Source: Crossaster papposus
Lineage: Eukaryota; Echinodermata; Asteroidea; Velatida; Solasteridae
Length of the DNA: 64,000 bases
Assembly: GCA_037893245.1 (NCBI GenBank)
Contig: JBAIAA010001131.1
Span: forward strand, 124,001-188,000
Reading direction: 5' to 3'
The translations under genes were made by a program, and so were the position numbers. Shown piece after piece: positions 12,157 through 25,742 of this stretch (its first letter is position 1; the number at the start of each line of letters is the position of its first letter). The notes beneath the pieces were generated by a model that saw only the letters and a list, made by a program, of their open reading frames with translations, did no database searches and was not told where the DNA came from.

Positions 12157-14140
12157 CTTATGCACACTTCTTTCCCTTTACATATTTCTTATGCACACTT
12201 CTTTCCCTTTACATATTTCTTATGCACACTTCTTTCCCTTTACATATTTCTTATGCACACTTCTTTCCCTTTACATATTTCTTATGCACACTTCTTTCCC
12301 TTTACATATTTCTTATGCACACTTCTTTCCCTTTACATATTTCTTATGCACACTTCTTTCCCTTTACATATTTCTTATGCACACTTCTTTCCCTTTACAT
12401 ATTTCTTATGCACACTTCTTTCCCTTTACATATTTCTTATGCACACTTCTTTCCCTTTACATATTTCTTATGCACACTTCTTTCCCTTTACATATTTCTT
12501 ATGCACACTTCTTTCCCTTTACATATTTCTTATGCACACTTCTTTCCCTTTACATATTTCTTATGCACACTTCTTTCCCTTTACATATTTCTTATGCACA
12601 CTTCTTTCCCTTTACATATTTCTTATGCACACTTCTTTCCCTTTACATATTTCTTATGCACACTTCTTTCCCTTTACATATTTCTTATGCACACTTCTTT
12701 CCCTTTACATATTTCTTATGCACACTTCTTTCCCTTTACATATTTCTTATGCACACTTCTTTCCCTTTACATATTTCTTATGCACACTTCTTTCCCTTTA
12801 CATATTTCTTATGCACACTTCTTTCCCTTTACATATTTCTTATGCACACTTCTTTCCCTTTACATATTTCTTATGCACACTTCTTTCCCTTTACATATTT
12901 CTTATGCACACTTCTTTCCCTTTACATATTTCTTATGCACACTTCTTTCCCTTTACATATTTCTTATGCACACTTCTTTCCCTTTACATATTTCTTATGC
13001 ACACTTCTTTCCCTTTACATATTTCTTATGCACACTTCTTTCCCTTTACATATTTCTTATGCACACTTCTTTCCCTTTACATATTTCTTATGCACACTTC
13101 TTTCCCTTTACATATTTCTTATGCACACTTCTTTCCCTTTACATATTTCTTATGCACACTTCTTTCCCTTTACATATTTCTTATGCACACTTCTTTCCCT
13201 TTACATATTTCTTATGCACACTTCTTTCCCTTTACATATTTCTTATGCACACTTCTTTCCCTTTACATATTTCTTATGCACACTTCTTTCCCTTTACATA
13301 TTTCTTATGCACACTTCTTTCCCTTTACATATTTCTTATGCACACTTCTTTCCCTTTACATATTTCTTATGCACACTTCTTTCCCTTTACATATTTCTTA
13401 TGCACACTTCTTTCCCTTTACATATTTCTTATGCACACTTCTTTCCCTTACATATTTCTTATGCACACTTCTTTCCCTTTACATATTTCCTATGCACACT
13501 TCTTTCCCTTTACATATTTCTTATGCACACTTCTTTCCCTTTACATATTTCTTATGCACACTTCTTTCCCTTTACATATTTCTTATGCACACTTCTTTCC
13601 CTTTACATATTTCTTATGCACACTTCTTTCCCTTTACATATTTCTTATGCACACTTCTTTCCCTTTACATATTTCTTATGCACACTTCTTTCCCTTTACA
13701 TATTTCTTATGCACACTTCTTTCCCTTTACATATTTCTTATGCACACTTCTTTCCCTTTACATATTTCTTAAGCACACTTCTTTCCCTTTACATATTTCT
13801 TATGCACACTTCTTTCCCTTTACATATTTCTTATGCACACTTCTTTCCCTTTACATATTTCTTATGCACACTTCTTTCCCTTTACATATTTCTTATGCAC
13901 ACTTCTTTCCCTTTACATATTTCTTATGCACACTTCTTTCCCTTTACATATTTCTTATGCACACTTCTTTCCCTTTACATATTTCTTATGCACACTTCTT
14001 TCCCTTTACATATTTCTTATGCACACTTCTTTCCCTTTACATATTTCTTATGCACACTTCTTTCCCTTTACATATTTCTTATGCACACTTCTTTCCCTTT
14101 ACATATTTCTTATGCACACTTCTTTCCCTTTACATATTTC
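12157..14140 (+). repeat. Homogenised monomer block
   Basis: About 64 near-identical monomers. I saw only a missing T (TTCCCTTACAT near 13445, a 30-bp monomer), TTCCTATG near 13488 and TTCTTAAGC near 13769. There is no 36-bp insert. TTCGTATG variants begin near 14140. Confidence 0.8.
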
Positions 14141-14726
14141 GTATGCACACTTCTTTCCCTTTACATATTTCTTATGCACACTTCTTTCCCTTTACATATT
14201 TCTTATGCACACTTCTTTCCCTTTACATATTTCTTATGCACACTTCTTTCCCTTTACATATTTCTTATGCACACTTCTTTCCCTTTACATATTTCTTATG
14301 CACACTTCTTTCCCTTTACATATTTCGTATGCACACTTCTTTCCCTTTACATATTTCTTATGCACACTTCTTTCCCTTTACATATTTCTTATGCACACTT
14401 CTTTCCCTTTACATATTTCTTATGCACACTTCTTTCCCTTTACATATTTCTTACGCACACTTCTTTCCCTTTACATATTTCTTATGCACACTTCTTTCCC
14501 TTTACATATTTCTTATGCACACTTCTTTCCCTTTACATATTTCTTATGCACACTTCTTTCCCTTTACATATTTCTTATGCACACTTCTTTCCCTTTACAT
14601 ATTTCTTATGCACACTTCTTTCCCTTTACATATTTCTTATGCACACTTCTTTCCCTTTACATATTTCTTATGCACACTTCTTTCCCTTTACATATTTCTT
14701 ATGCACACTTCTTTCCCTTTACATAT

Positions 14727-14981
14727 TTATTATGCACACTTCTTTCCCTTTACATATTTATTATGCACACTTCTTTCCCTTTACATATTTATTATGCACA
14801 CTTCTTTCCCTTTACATATTTATTATGCACACTTCTTTCCCTTTACATATTTATTATGCACACTTATTTCCCTTTACATATTTATTATGCACACTTCTTT
14901 CCCTTTACATATTTATTATGCACACTTCTTTCCCTTTACATATTTAACTCGAGGGCTTGTTCCCACATCATGTGTTTATTT
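14727..14981 (+). repeat. Seven TTATTATG monomers followed by a 36-bp insert
   Basis: This has the same architecture as 11906-12156: seven variant monomers (14727-14943), then a full-length insert at 14946-14981. One monomer in the run also has CACTTATTTCCC. Confidence 0.92.
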
Positions 14982-15079
14982 CTTATGCACACTTCTTTCC
15001 CTTTACATATTTCTTATGCACACTTCTTTCCCTTTACATATTTAACTCGAGGGCTTGTTCCCACATCATGTGTTTATTT
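14946..15079 (+). repeat. Insert pair spaced 98 bp
   Basis: Full-length 36-bp inserts at 14946 and 15044 are separated by two monomers. The same spacing occurs at 23274/23372, 25072/25170, 25170/25268 and 49318/49416. Confidence 0.93.
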
Positions 15080-18000
15080 CTTATGCACACTTCTTTCCCT
15101 TTACATATTTCTTATGCACACTTCTTTCCCTTTACATATTTCTTATGCACACTTCTTTCCCTTTACATATTTCTTATGCACACTTCTTTCCCTTTACATA
15201 TTTCTTATGCACACTTTTTTCCCTTTACATATTTCTTATGCACACTTTTTTCCCTTTACATATTTCTTATGCACACTTCTTTCCCTTTACATATTTCTTA
15301 TGCACACTTCTTTCCCTTTACATATTTCTTATGCACACTTCTTTCCCTTTACATATTTCTTATGCACACTTCTATCCCTTTACATATTTCGTATGCACAC
15401 TTCTATCCCTTTACATATTTCGTATGCACACTTCTTTCCCTTTACATATTTCTTATGCACACTTCTTTCCCTTTACATATTTCTTATGCACACTTCTTTC
15501 CCTTTACATATTTCTTATGCACACTTCTTTCCCTTTACATATTTCTTATGCACACTTCTTTCCCTTTACATATTTCTTATGCACACTTCTTTTCCTTTAC
15601 ATATTTCTTATGCACACTTCTTTCCCTTTACATATTTCTTATGCACACTTCTTTCCCTTTACATATTTCTTATGCACACTTCTTTCCCTTTACATATTTC
15701 TTATGCACACTTCTTTCCCTTTACATATTTCTTATGCACACTTCTTTCCCTTTACATATTTCTTATGCACACTTCTTTCCCTTTACATATTTCTTATGCA
15801 CACTTCTTTCCCATTACATATTTCTTATGCACACTTCTTTCCCTTTACATATTTCTTATGCACACTTCTTTCCCTTTACATATTTCTTATGCACACTTCT
15901 TTCCCTTTACATATTTCTTATGCACACTTCTTTCCCTTTACATATTTCTTATGCACACTTCTTTCCCTTTACATATTTCTTATGCACACTTCTTTCCCTT
16001 TACATATTTCTTATGCACACTTCTTTCCCTTTACATATTTTTTATGCACACTTCTTTCCCTTTACATATTTCTTATGCACACTTCTTTCCCTTTACATAT
16101 TTCTTATGCACACTTCTTTCCCTTTACATATGTCTTATGCACACTTCTTTCCCTTTACATATTTCTTATGCACACTTATTTCCCTTTACATATTTCTTAT
16201 GCACACTTCTTTCCCTTTACATATTTCTTATGCACACTTCTTTCCCTTTACATATTTCTTATGCACACTTCTTTCCCTTTACATATTTCCTATGCACACT
16301 TCTTTCCCTTTACATATTTCCTATGCACACTTCTTTCCCTTTACATATTTCTTATGTACACTTCTTTCCCTTTACATATTTCTTATGCACACTTCTTTCC
16401 CTTTACATATTTCTTATGCACACTTCTTTCCCTTTACATATTTCTTATGCACACTTCTTTCCCTTTACATATTTCTTATGCACACTTCTTTCCCTTTACA
16501 TATTTCTTATGCACACTTCTTTCCCTTTACATATTTCTTATGCACACTTCTTTCCCTTTACATATTTCTTATGCACACTTCTTTCCCTTTACATATTTCT
16601 TATGCACACTTCTTTCCCTTTACATATTTCTTATGCACACTTCTTTCCCTTTACATATTTCTTATGCACACTTCTTTCCCTTTACATATTTCTTATGCAC
16701 ACTTCTTTCCCTTTACTTATTTCTTATGCACACTTCTTTCCCTTTACATATTTCTTATGCACACTTCTTTCCCTTTACATATTTCTTATGCACACTTCTT
16801 TCCCTTTACATATTTCTTATGCACACTTCTTTCCCTTTACATATTTCTTAGGCACACTTCTTTCCCTTTACATATTTCTTATGCACACTTCTTTCCCTTT
16901 ACATATTTCTTATGCACACTTCTTTCCCTTTACATATTTCTTATGCACACTTCTTTCCCTTTACATATTTCTTATGCACACTTCTTTCCCTTTACATATT
17001 TCTTATGCACACTTCTTTCCCTTTACATATTTCTTATGCACACTTCTTTCCCTTTACATATTTCTTATGCACACTTCTTTCCCTTTACATATTTCTTATG
17101 CACACTTCTTTCCCTTTACATATTTCTTATGCACACTTCTTTCCCTTTACATATTTCTTATGCACACTTCTTTCCCTTTACATATTTCTTATGCACACTT
17201 CTTTCCCTTTACATATTTCTTATGCACACTTCTTTCCCTTTACATATTTCTTATGCACACTTCTTTCCCTTTACATATTTCTTATGCACACTTCTTTCCC
17301 TTTACATATTTCTTATGCACACTTCTTTCCCTTTACATATTTCTTATGCACACTTCTTTCCCTTTACATATTTCTTATGCACACTTCTTTCCCTTTACAT
17401 ATTTCTTATGCACACTTCTTTCCCTTTACATATTTCTTATGCACACTTCTTTCCCTTTACATATTTCTTATGCACACTTCTTTCCCTTTACATATTTCTT
17501 ATGCACACTTCTTTCCCTTTACATATTTCTTATGCACACTTCTTTCCCTTTACATATTTCTTATGCACACTTCTTTCCCTTTACATATTTCTTATGCACA
17601 CTTCTTTCCCTTTACATATTTCTTATGCACACTTCTTTCCCTTTACATATTTCTTATGCACACTTCTTTCCCTTTACATATTTCTTATGCACACTTCTTT
17701 CCCTTTACATATTTCTTATGCACACTTCTTTCCCTTTACATATTTCTTATGCACACTTCTTTCCCTTTACATATTTCTTATGCACACTTCTTTCCCTTTA
17801 CATATTTCTTATGCACACTTCTTTCCCTTTACATATTTCTTATGCACACTTCTTTCCCTTTACATATTTCTTATGCACACTTCTTTCCCTTTACATATTT
17901 CTTATGCACACTTATTTCCCTTTACATATTTCTTATGCACACTTCTTTCCCTTTACATATTTCTTATGCACACTTCTTTCCCTTTACATATTTCTTATGC

Positions 18001-18766
18001 ACACTTCTTTCCCTTTACATATTTCTTATGCACACTTCTTTCCCTTTACATATTTTTTATGCACACTTCTTTCCCTTTACATATTTCGTATGCACACTTC
18101 TTTCCCTTTACATATTTCTTATGCACACTTCTTTCCCTTTACATATTTCTTATGCACACTTCTTTCCCTTTACATATTTCGTATGCACACTTCTTTCCCT
18201 TTACATATTTCTTATGCACACTTCTTTCCCTTTACATATTTCTTATGCACACTTCTTTCCCTTTACATATTTCTTATGCACACTTCTTTCCCTTTACATA
18301 TTTCTTATGCACACTTCTTTCCCTTTACATATTTCTTATGCACACTTCTTTCCCTTTACATATTTCTTATGCACACTTCTTTCCCTTTACATATTTCTTA
18401 TGCACACTTCTTTCCCTTTACATATTTCTTATGCACACTTCTTTCCCTTTACATATTTCTTATGCACACTTCTTTCCCTTTACATATTTCTTATGCACAC
18501 TTCTTTCCCTTTACATATTTCTTATGCACACTTCTTTCCCTTTACATATTTCTTATGCACACTTCTTTCCCTTTACATATTTCTTATGCACACTTCTTTC
18601 CCTTTACATATTTCTTATGCACACTTCTTTCCCTTTACATATTTCTTATGCACACTTCTTTCCCTTTACATATTTCTTATGCACACTTCTTTCCCTTTAC
18701 ATATTTCTTATGCACACTTCTTTCCTTTTACATATTTCTTATGCACACTTCTTTCCCTTTACATAT
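15080..18766 (+). repeat. Insert-free stretch of monomers
   Basis: About 3.7 kb of monomers contain no 36-bp segment. The left part is variant-rich: CACTTTTTTCCC near 15215 and 15246, CTTCTATCCC near 15372 and 15403, and TTCGTATG near 15388 and 15419. The middle (about 16853-17910) is again almost free of variants. Confidence 0.85.
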
Positions 18767-19790
18767 TTATTATGCACACTTCTTTCCCTTTACATATTTA
18801 TTATGCACACTTCTTTCCCTTTACATATTTATTATGCACACCTCTTTCCCTTTACATATTTATTATGCACACTTCTTTCCCTTTACATATTTATTATGCA
18901 CACTTCTTTCCCTTTACATATTTATTATGCACACTTCTTTCCCTTTACATATTTCTTATGCACACTTCTTTCCCTTTACATATTTAACTCGAGGGCTTGT
19001 TCCCACATCATGTGTTTATTTCTTATGCACACTTCTTTCCCTTTACATATTTCTTATGCACACTTCTTTCCCTTTACATATTTCTTATGCACACTTCTTT
19101 CCCTTTACATATTTCTTATGCACACTTCTTTCCCTTTACATATTTCTTATGCACACTTCTTTCCCTTTACATATTTCTTATGCACACTTTTTTCCCTTTA
19201 CATATTTCTTATGCACACTTCTTTCCCTTTACATATTTCTTATGCACACTTCTTTCCCTTTACATATTTCTTATGCACACTTCTTTCCCTTTACATATTT
19301 CTTATGCACACTTCTTTCCCTTTACATATTTCTTATGCACACTTCTTTCCCTTTACATATTTCTTATGCACACTTCTTTCCCTTTACATATTTCTTATGC
19401 ACACTTCTTTTCCTTTACATATTTATTATGCACACTTCTTTCCCTTTACATATTTCTTATGCACACTTCTTTCCCTTTACATATTTCTTATGCACACTTC
19501 TTTCCCTTTACATATTTCTTATGCACACTTCTTTCCCTTTACATATTTCGTATGCACACTTCTTTCCCTTTACATATTTCTTATGCACACTTCTTTCCCT
19601 TTACATATTTCTTATGCACACTTCTTTCCCTTTACATATTTCTTATGCACACTTCTTTCCCTTTACATATTTCTTATGCACACTTCTTTCCCTTTACATA
19701 TTTCTTATGCACACTTCTTTCCCTTTACATATTTCTTATGCACACTTCTTTCCCTTTACATATTTCTTATGCACACATCTTTCCATTTAC
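18767..19790 (+). repeat. Higher-order repeat B, copy 1, headed by a TTATTATG run
   Basis: Six TTATTATG monomers plus one consensus monomer (18767-18983) precede the insert at 18986. The third monomer has CACACCTCTTTCCC (near 18841). CACTTTTTTCCC near 19187, CTTCTTTTCC followed by TTATTATG near 19402, and CACACATCTTTCCATTT near 19772 follow. All of these recur in copy 2. Confidence 0.86.
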
Positions 19791-21003
19791 ATATTTCTTA
19801 TGCACACTTCTTTCCCTTTACATATTTCTTATGCACACTTCTTTCCCTTTACATATTTCTTATGCACACTTCTTTCCCTTTACATATTTCTTATGCACAC
19901 TTCTTTCCCTTTACATATTTCTTATGCACACTTCTTTCCCTTTACATAATTCTTATGCACACTTCTTTCCCTTTACATATTTCTTATGCACACTTCTTTC
20001 CCTTTACATATTTCTTATGCACACTTCTTTCCCTTTACATATTTCTTATGCACACTTCTTTCCCTTTACATATTTCTTATGCACACTTCTTTCCCTTTAC
20101 ATATTTCTTATGCACACTTCTTTCCCTTTACATATTTCTTATGCACACTTCTTTCCCTTTACATATTTCTTATGCACACTTCTTTCCCTTTACATATTTC
20201 TTATGCACACTTCTTTCCCTTTACATATTTCTTATGCACACTTCTTTCCCTTTACACATTTCTTATGCACACTTCTTTCCCTTTACATATTTCTTATGCA
20301 CACTTCTTTCCCTTTACATATTTCTTATGCACACTTCTTTCCCTTTACATATTTCTTATGCACACTTCTTTCCCTTTACATATTTCTTATGCACACTTCT
20401 TTCCCTTTACATATTTCTTATGCACACTTCTTTCCCTTTACATATTTGTTATGCACACTTCTTTCCCTTTACATATTTCTTATGCACACTTCTTTCCCTT
20501 TACATATTTCTTATGCACACTTCTTTCCCTTTACATATTTCTTATGCACACTTCTTTCCCTTTACATATTTCTTATGCATACTTCTTTCCCTTTACATAT
20601 TTCTTATGCACACTTCTTTCCCTTTACATATTTCTTATGCACACTTCTTTCCCTTTACATATTTCTTATGCACACTTCTTTCCCTTTACATATTTCTTAT
20701 GCACACTTCTTTCCCTTTACATATTTCTTATGCACACTTCTTTCCCTTTACATATTTCTTATGCACACTTCTTTCCCTTTACATATTTCTTATGCACACT
20801 TCTTTCCCTTTACATATTTCTTATGCACACTTCTTTCCCTTTACATATTTCTTATGCACACTTCTTTCCCTTTACATATTTCTTATGCACACTTCTTTCC
20901 CTTTACATATTTCTTATGCACACTTCTTTCCCTTTACATATTTCTTATGCACACTTCTTTCCCTTTACATATTTCTTATGCACACTTCTTTCCCTTTACA
21001 TAT

Positions 21004-22155
21004 TTATTATGCACACTTCTTTCCCTTTACATATTTATTATGCACACTTCTTTCCCTTTACATATTTATTATGCACACCTCTTTCCCTTTACATATTTAT
21101 TATGCACACTTCTTTCCCTTTACATATTTATTATGCACACTTCTTTCCCTTTACATATTTATTATGCACACTTCTTTCCCTTTACATATTTCTTATGCAC
21201 ACTTCTTTCCCTTTACATATTTAACTCGAGGGCTTGTTCCCACATCATGTGTTTATTTCTTATGCACACTTCTTTCCCTTTACATATTTCTTATGCACAC
21301 TTCTTTCCCTTTACATATTTCTTATGCACACTTCTTTCCCTTTACATATTTCTTATGCACACTTCTTTCCCTTTACATATTTCTTATGCACACTTCTTTC
21401 CCTTTACATATTTCTTATGCACACTTTTTTCCCTTTACATATTTCTTATGCACAATTCTTTCCCTTTACATATTTCTTATGCACACTTCTTTCCCTTTAC
21501 ATATTTCTTATGCACACTTCTTTCCCTTTACATATTTCTTATGCACACTTCTTTCCCTTTACATATTTCTTATGCACACTTCTTTCCCTTTACATATTTC
21601 GTATGCACACTTCTTTCCCTTTACATATTTCTTATGCACACTTCTTTCCCTTTACATATTTCTTATGCACACTTCTTTCCCTTTACATATTTCTTATGCA
21701 CACTTCTTTCCCTTTACATATTTCTTATGCACACTTCTTTCCCTTTACATATTTCTTATGCACACTTCTTTTCCTTTACATATTTATTATGCACACTTCT
21801 TTCCCTTTACATATTTCTTATGCACACTTCTTTCCCTTTACATATTTCTTATGCACACTTCTTTCCCTTTACATATTTCTTATGCACACTTCTTTCCCTT
21901 TACATATTTCTTATGCACACTTCTTTCCCTTTACATATTTCTTATGCACACTTCTTTCCCTTTACATATTTCTTATGCACACTTCTTTCCCTTTACATAT
22001 TTCTTATGCACACTTCTTTCCCTTTACATATTTCTTATGCACACTTCTTTCCCTTTACATATATCTTATGCACACTTCTTTCCCTTTACATATTTCTTAT
22101 GCACACTTCTTTCCCTTTACATATTTCTTATGCACACATCTTTCCATTTACATAT
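21004..22155 (+). repeat. Higher-order repeat B, copy 2
   Basis: The TTATTATG run (21004-21220), the CACACCTC variant (near 21078), the insert at 21223 and the CACTTTTTTCCC marker (near 21424) lie exactly 2,237 bp after copy 1. The later markers (near 21762 and 22133) are offset by 2,361 bp, meaning four extra monomers were gained inside this copy. Confidence 0.86.
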
Positions 22156-22841
22156 TTCTTATGCACACTTCTTTCCCTTTACATTTTTCTTATGCACACT
22201 TCTTTCCCTTTACATATTTCGTATGCACACTTCTTTCCCTTTACATATTTCTTATGCACACTTCTTTCCCTTTACATATTTCTTATGCACACTTCTTTCC
22301 CTTTACATATTTCTTATGCACACTTCTTTCCCTTTACATATTTCTTATGCACACTTCTTTCCCTTTACATATTTCTTATGCACACTTCTTTCCCTTTACA
22401 TATATCTTATGCACACTTCTTTCCCTTTACATATTTCTTATGCACACTTCTTTCCCTTTACATATTTCTTATGCACACTTCTTTCCCTTTACATATTTCT
22501 TATGCACACTTCTTTCCCTTTACATATTTCTTATGCACACTTCTTTCCCTTTACATATTTCTTATGCACACTTCTTTCCCTTTACATATTTCTTATGCAC
22601 ACTTCTTTCCCTTTACATATTTCTTATGCACACTTCTTTCCCTTTACATATTTCTTATGCACACTTCTTTCCCTTTACATATTTCTTATGCACACTTCTT
22701 TCCCTTTACATATATCTTATGCACACTTCTTTCCCTTTACATATTTCTTATGCACACTTCTTTCCCTTTACATATTTCTTATGCACACATCTTTCCATTT
22801 ACATATTTCTTATGCACACTTCTTTCCCTTTACATTTTTCT
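22061..22841 (+). repeat. 651-bp displaced variant block
   Basis: Three linked variants, ATATCTTATG (22061), CACACATCTTTCCATTT (22133) and ACATTTTTCT (22181), recur in the same order at 22712, 22784 and 22832. Each is exactly 651 bp (21 monomers) later. Confidence 0.85.
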
Positions 22842-23273
22842 TATGCACACTTCTTTCCCTTTACATATTTCTTATGCACACTTCTTTCCCTTTACATATT
22901 TCTTATGTACACTTCTTTCCCTTTACATATTTCTTATGCACACTTCTTTCCCTTTACATATTTCTTATGCACACTTCTTTCCCTTTACATATTTCTTATG
23001 CACACTTCTTTCCCTTTACATATTTCTTATGCACACTTCTTTCCCTTTACATATTTCTTATGCACACTTCTTTCCCTTTACATATTTCTTATGCACACTT
23101 CTTTCCCTTTACATATTTCTTATGCACACTTCTTTCCGTTTACATATTTCTTATGCACACTTCTTTCCCTTTACATATTTCTTATTCACACTTCTTTCCC
23201 TTTACATATTTCTTATGCGCACTTCTTTCCCTTTACATATTTCTTATGCACACTTCTTTCCCTTTACATATTT

Positions 23274-25742
23274 AACTCGAGGGCTTGTTCCCACATCATG
23301 TGTTTATTTCTTATGCACACTTCTTTCCCTTTACATATTTCTTATGCACACTTCTTTCCCTTTACATATTTAACTCGAGGGCTTGTTCCCACATCATGTG
23401 TTTATTTCTTATGCACACTTCTTTCCCTTTACATATTTCTTATGCACACTTCTTTCCCTTTACATATTTCTTATGCACACTTCTTTCCCTTTACATATTT
23501 CTTATGCACATTTCTTTCCCTTTACATATTTATTATGCACACTTCTTTCCCTTTACATATTTCTTATGCACACTTCTTTCCCTTTACATATTTCTTATGC
23601 ACACTTCTTTCCCTTTACATATTTCTTATGCACACTTCTTTCCCTTTACATATTTCTTATGCACACTTCTTTCCCTTTACATATTTCTTATGCACACTTT
23701 TTTCCCTTTACATATTTCTTATGCACACTTCTTTCCCTTTACATTTTTCTTATGCACACTTCTTTCCCTTTACATATTTCTTATGCACACTTCTTTCCCT
23801 TTACATATTTCTTATGCACACTTCTTTCCCTTTACATATTTCTTATGCACACTTCTTTCCCTTTACATATTTCTTATGCACACTTCTTTCCCTTTACATA
23901 TTTCTTATGCACACTTCTTTCCCTTTACATATTTCTTATGCACACTTCTTTCCCTTTACATATTTCTTATGCACACTTCTTTCCCTTTACATATTTCTTA
24001 TGCACACTTCTTTCCCTTTACATATTTCTTATGCACACTTCTTTCCCTTTACATATTTCTTATGCACACTTCTTTCCCTTTACATATTTCTTATGCACAC
24101 TTCTTTCCCTTTACATATTTCTTATGCACACTTCTTTCCCTTTACATATTTCTTATGCACACTTCTTTCCCTTTACATATTTCTTATGCACACTTCTTTC
24201 CCTTTACATATTTAACTCGAGGGCTTGTTCCCACATCATGTGTTTATTTCTTATGCACACTTCTTTCCCTTTACATATTTAACTCGAGGGCTTGTTCCCA
24301 CATCATGTGTTTATTTCTTATGCACACTTCTTTCCCTTTACATATTTCTTATGCACACTTCTTTCCCTTTACATATTTCTTATGCACACTTCTTTCCCTT
24401 TACATATTTCTTATGCACACTTCTTTCCCTTTACATATTTCTTATGCACACTTCTTTCCCTTTAACATATTTCTTATGCACACTTCTTTCCCTTTACATA
24501 TTTCTTATGCACACTTCTTTCCCTTTACATATTTAACTCGAGGGCTTGTTCCCACATCATGTGTTTATTTCGTATGCACACTTCTTTCCCTTTACATATT
24601 TCTTATGCACACTTCTTTCCCTTTACATATTTCTTATGCACACTTCTTTCCCTTTACATATTTCTTATGCACACTTCTTTCCCTTTACATATTTCTTATG
24701 CACACTTCTTTCCCTTTACATATTTCTTATGCACACTTCTTTCCCTTTACATATTTCTTATGCACACTTCTTTCCCTTTACATATTTCTTATGCACACTT
24801 CTTTCCCTTTACATATTTCTTATGCACACTTCTTTCCCTTTACATATTTCTTATGCACACTTCTTTCCCTTTACATATTTCTTATGCACACTTCTTTCCC
24901 TTTACATATTTCTTATGCACACTTCTTTCCCTTTACATATTTCTTATGCACACTTCTTTCCCTTTACATATTTCTTATGCACACTTCTTTCCCTTTACAT
25001 ATTTAACTCGAGGGCTTGTTCCCACATCATGTGTTTATTTCTTATGCACACTTCTTTCCCTTTACATATTTAACTCGAGGGCTTGTTCCCACATCATGTG
25101 TTTATTTCTTATGCACACTTCTTTCCCTTTACATATTTCTTATGCACACTTCTTTCCCTTTACATATTTAACTCGAGGGCTTGTTCCCACATCATGTGTT
25201 TATTTCTTATGCACACTTCTTTCCCTTTACATATTTCTTATGCACACTTCTTTCCCTTTACATATTTAACTCGAGGGCTTGTTCCCACATCATGTGTTTA
25301 TTTCTTATGTACACTTCTTTCCCTTTACATATTTCTTATGCACACTTCTTTCCCTTTACATATTTCTTATGCACACTTCTTTCCCTTTACATATTTCTTA
25401 TGCACACTTCTTTCCCTTTACATATTTCTTATGCACACTTCTTTCCCTTTACATATTTCTTATGCACACTTCTTTCCCTTTACATATTTCTTATGCACAC
25501 TTCTTTCCCTTTACATATTTCTTATGCACACTTCTTTCCCTTTACATATTTCTTATGCACACTTCTTTCCCTTTACATATTTCTTATGCACACTTCTTTC
25601 CCTTTACATATTTCTTATGCACACTTCTTTCCCTTTACATATTTCTTATGCACACTTCTTTCCCTTTACATATTTCTTATGCACACTTCTTTCCCTTTAC
25701 ATATTTAACTCGAGGGCTTGTTCCCACATCATGTGTTTATTT
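23274..25742 (+). repeat. Insert-dense zone
   Basis: Ten 36-bp inserts lie within about 2.5 kb: 23274, 23372, 24214, 24281, 24535, 25005, 25072, 25170, 25268 and 25707. Seven of them fall in 24214-25303. Spacings of 67 bp (one monomer) and 98 bp (two monomers) dominate. One monomer near 24464 has an extra A (CCCTTTAACAT). The insert at 24535 is followed by TTCGTATG, as are the last inserts of the trios after 48 kb. Confidence 0.92.
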
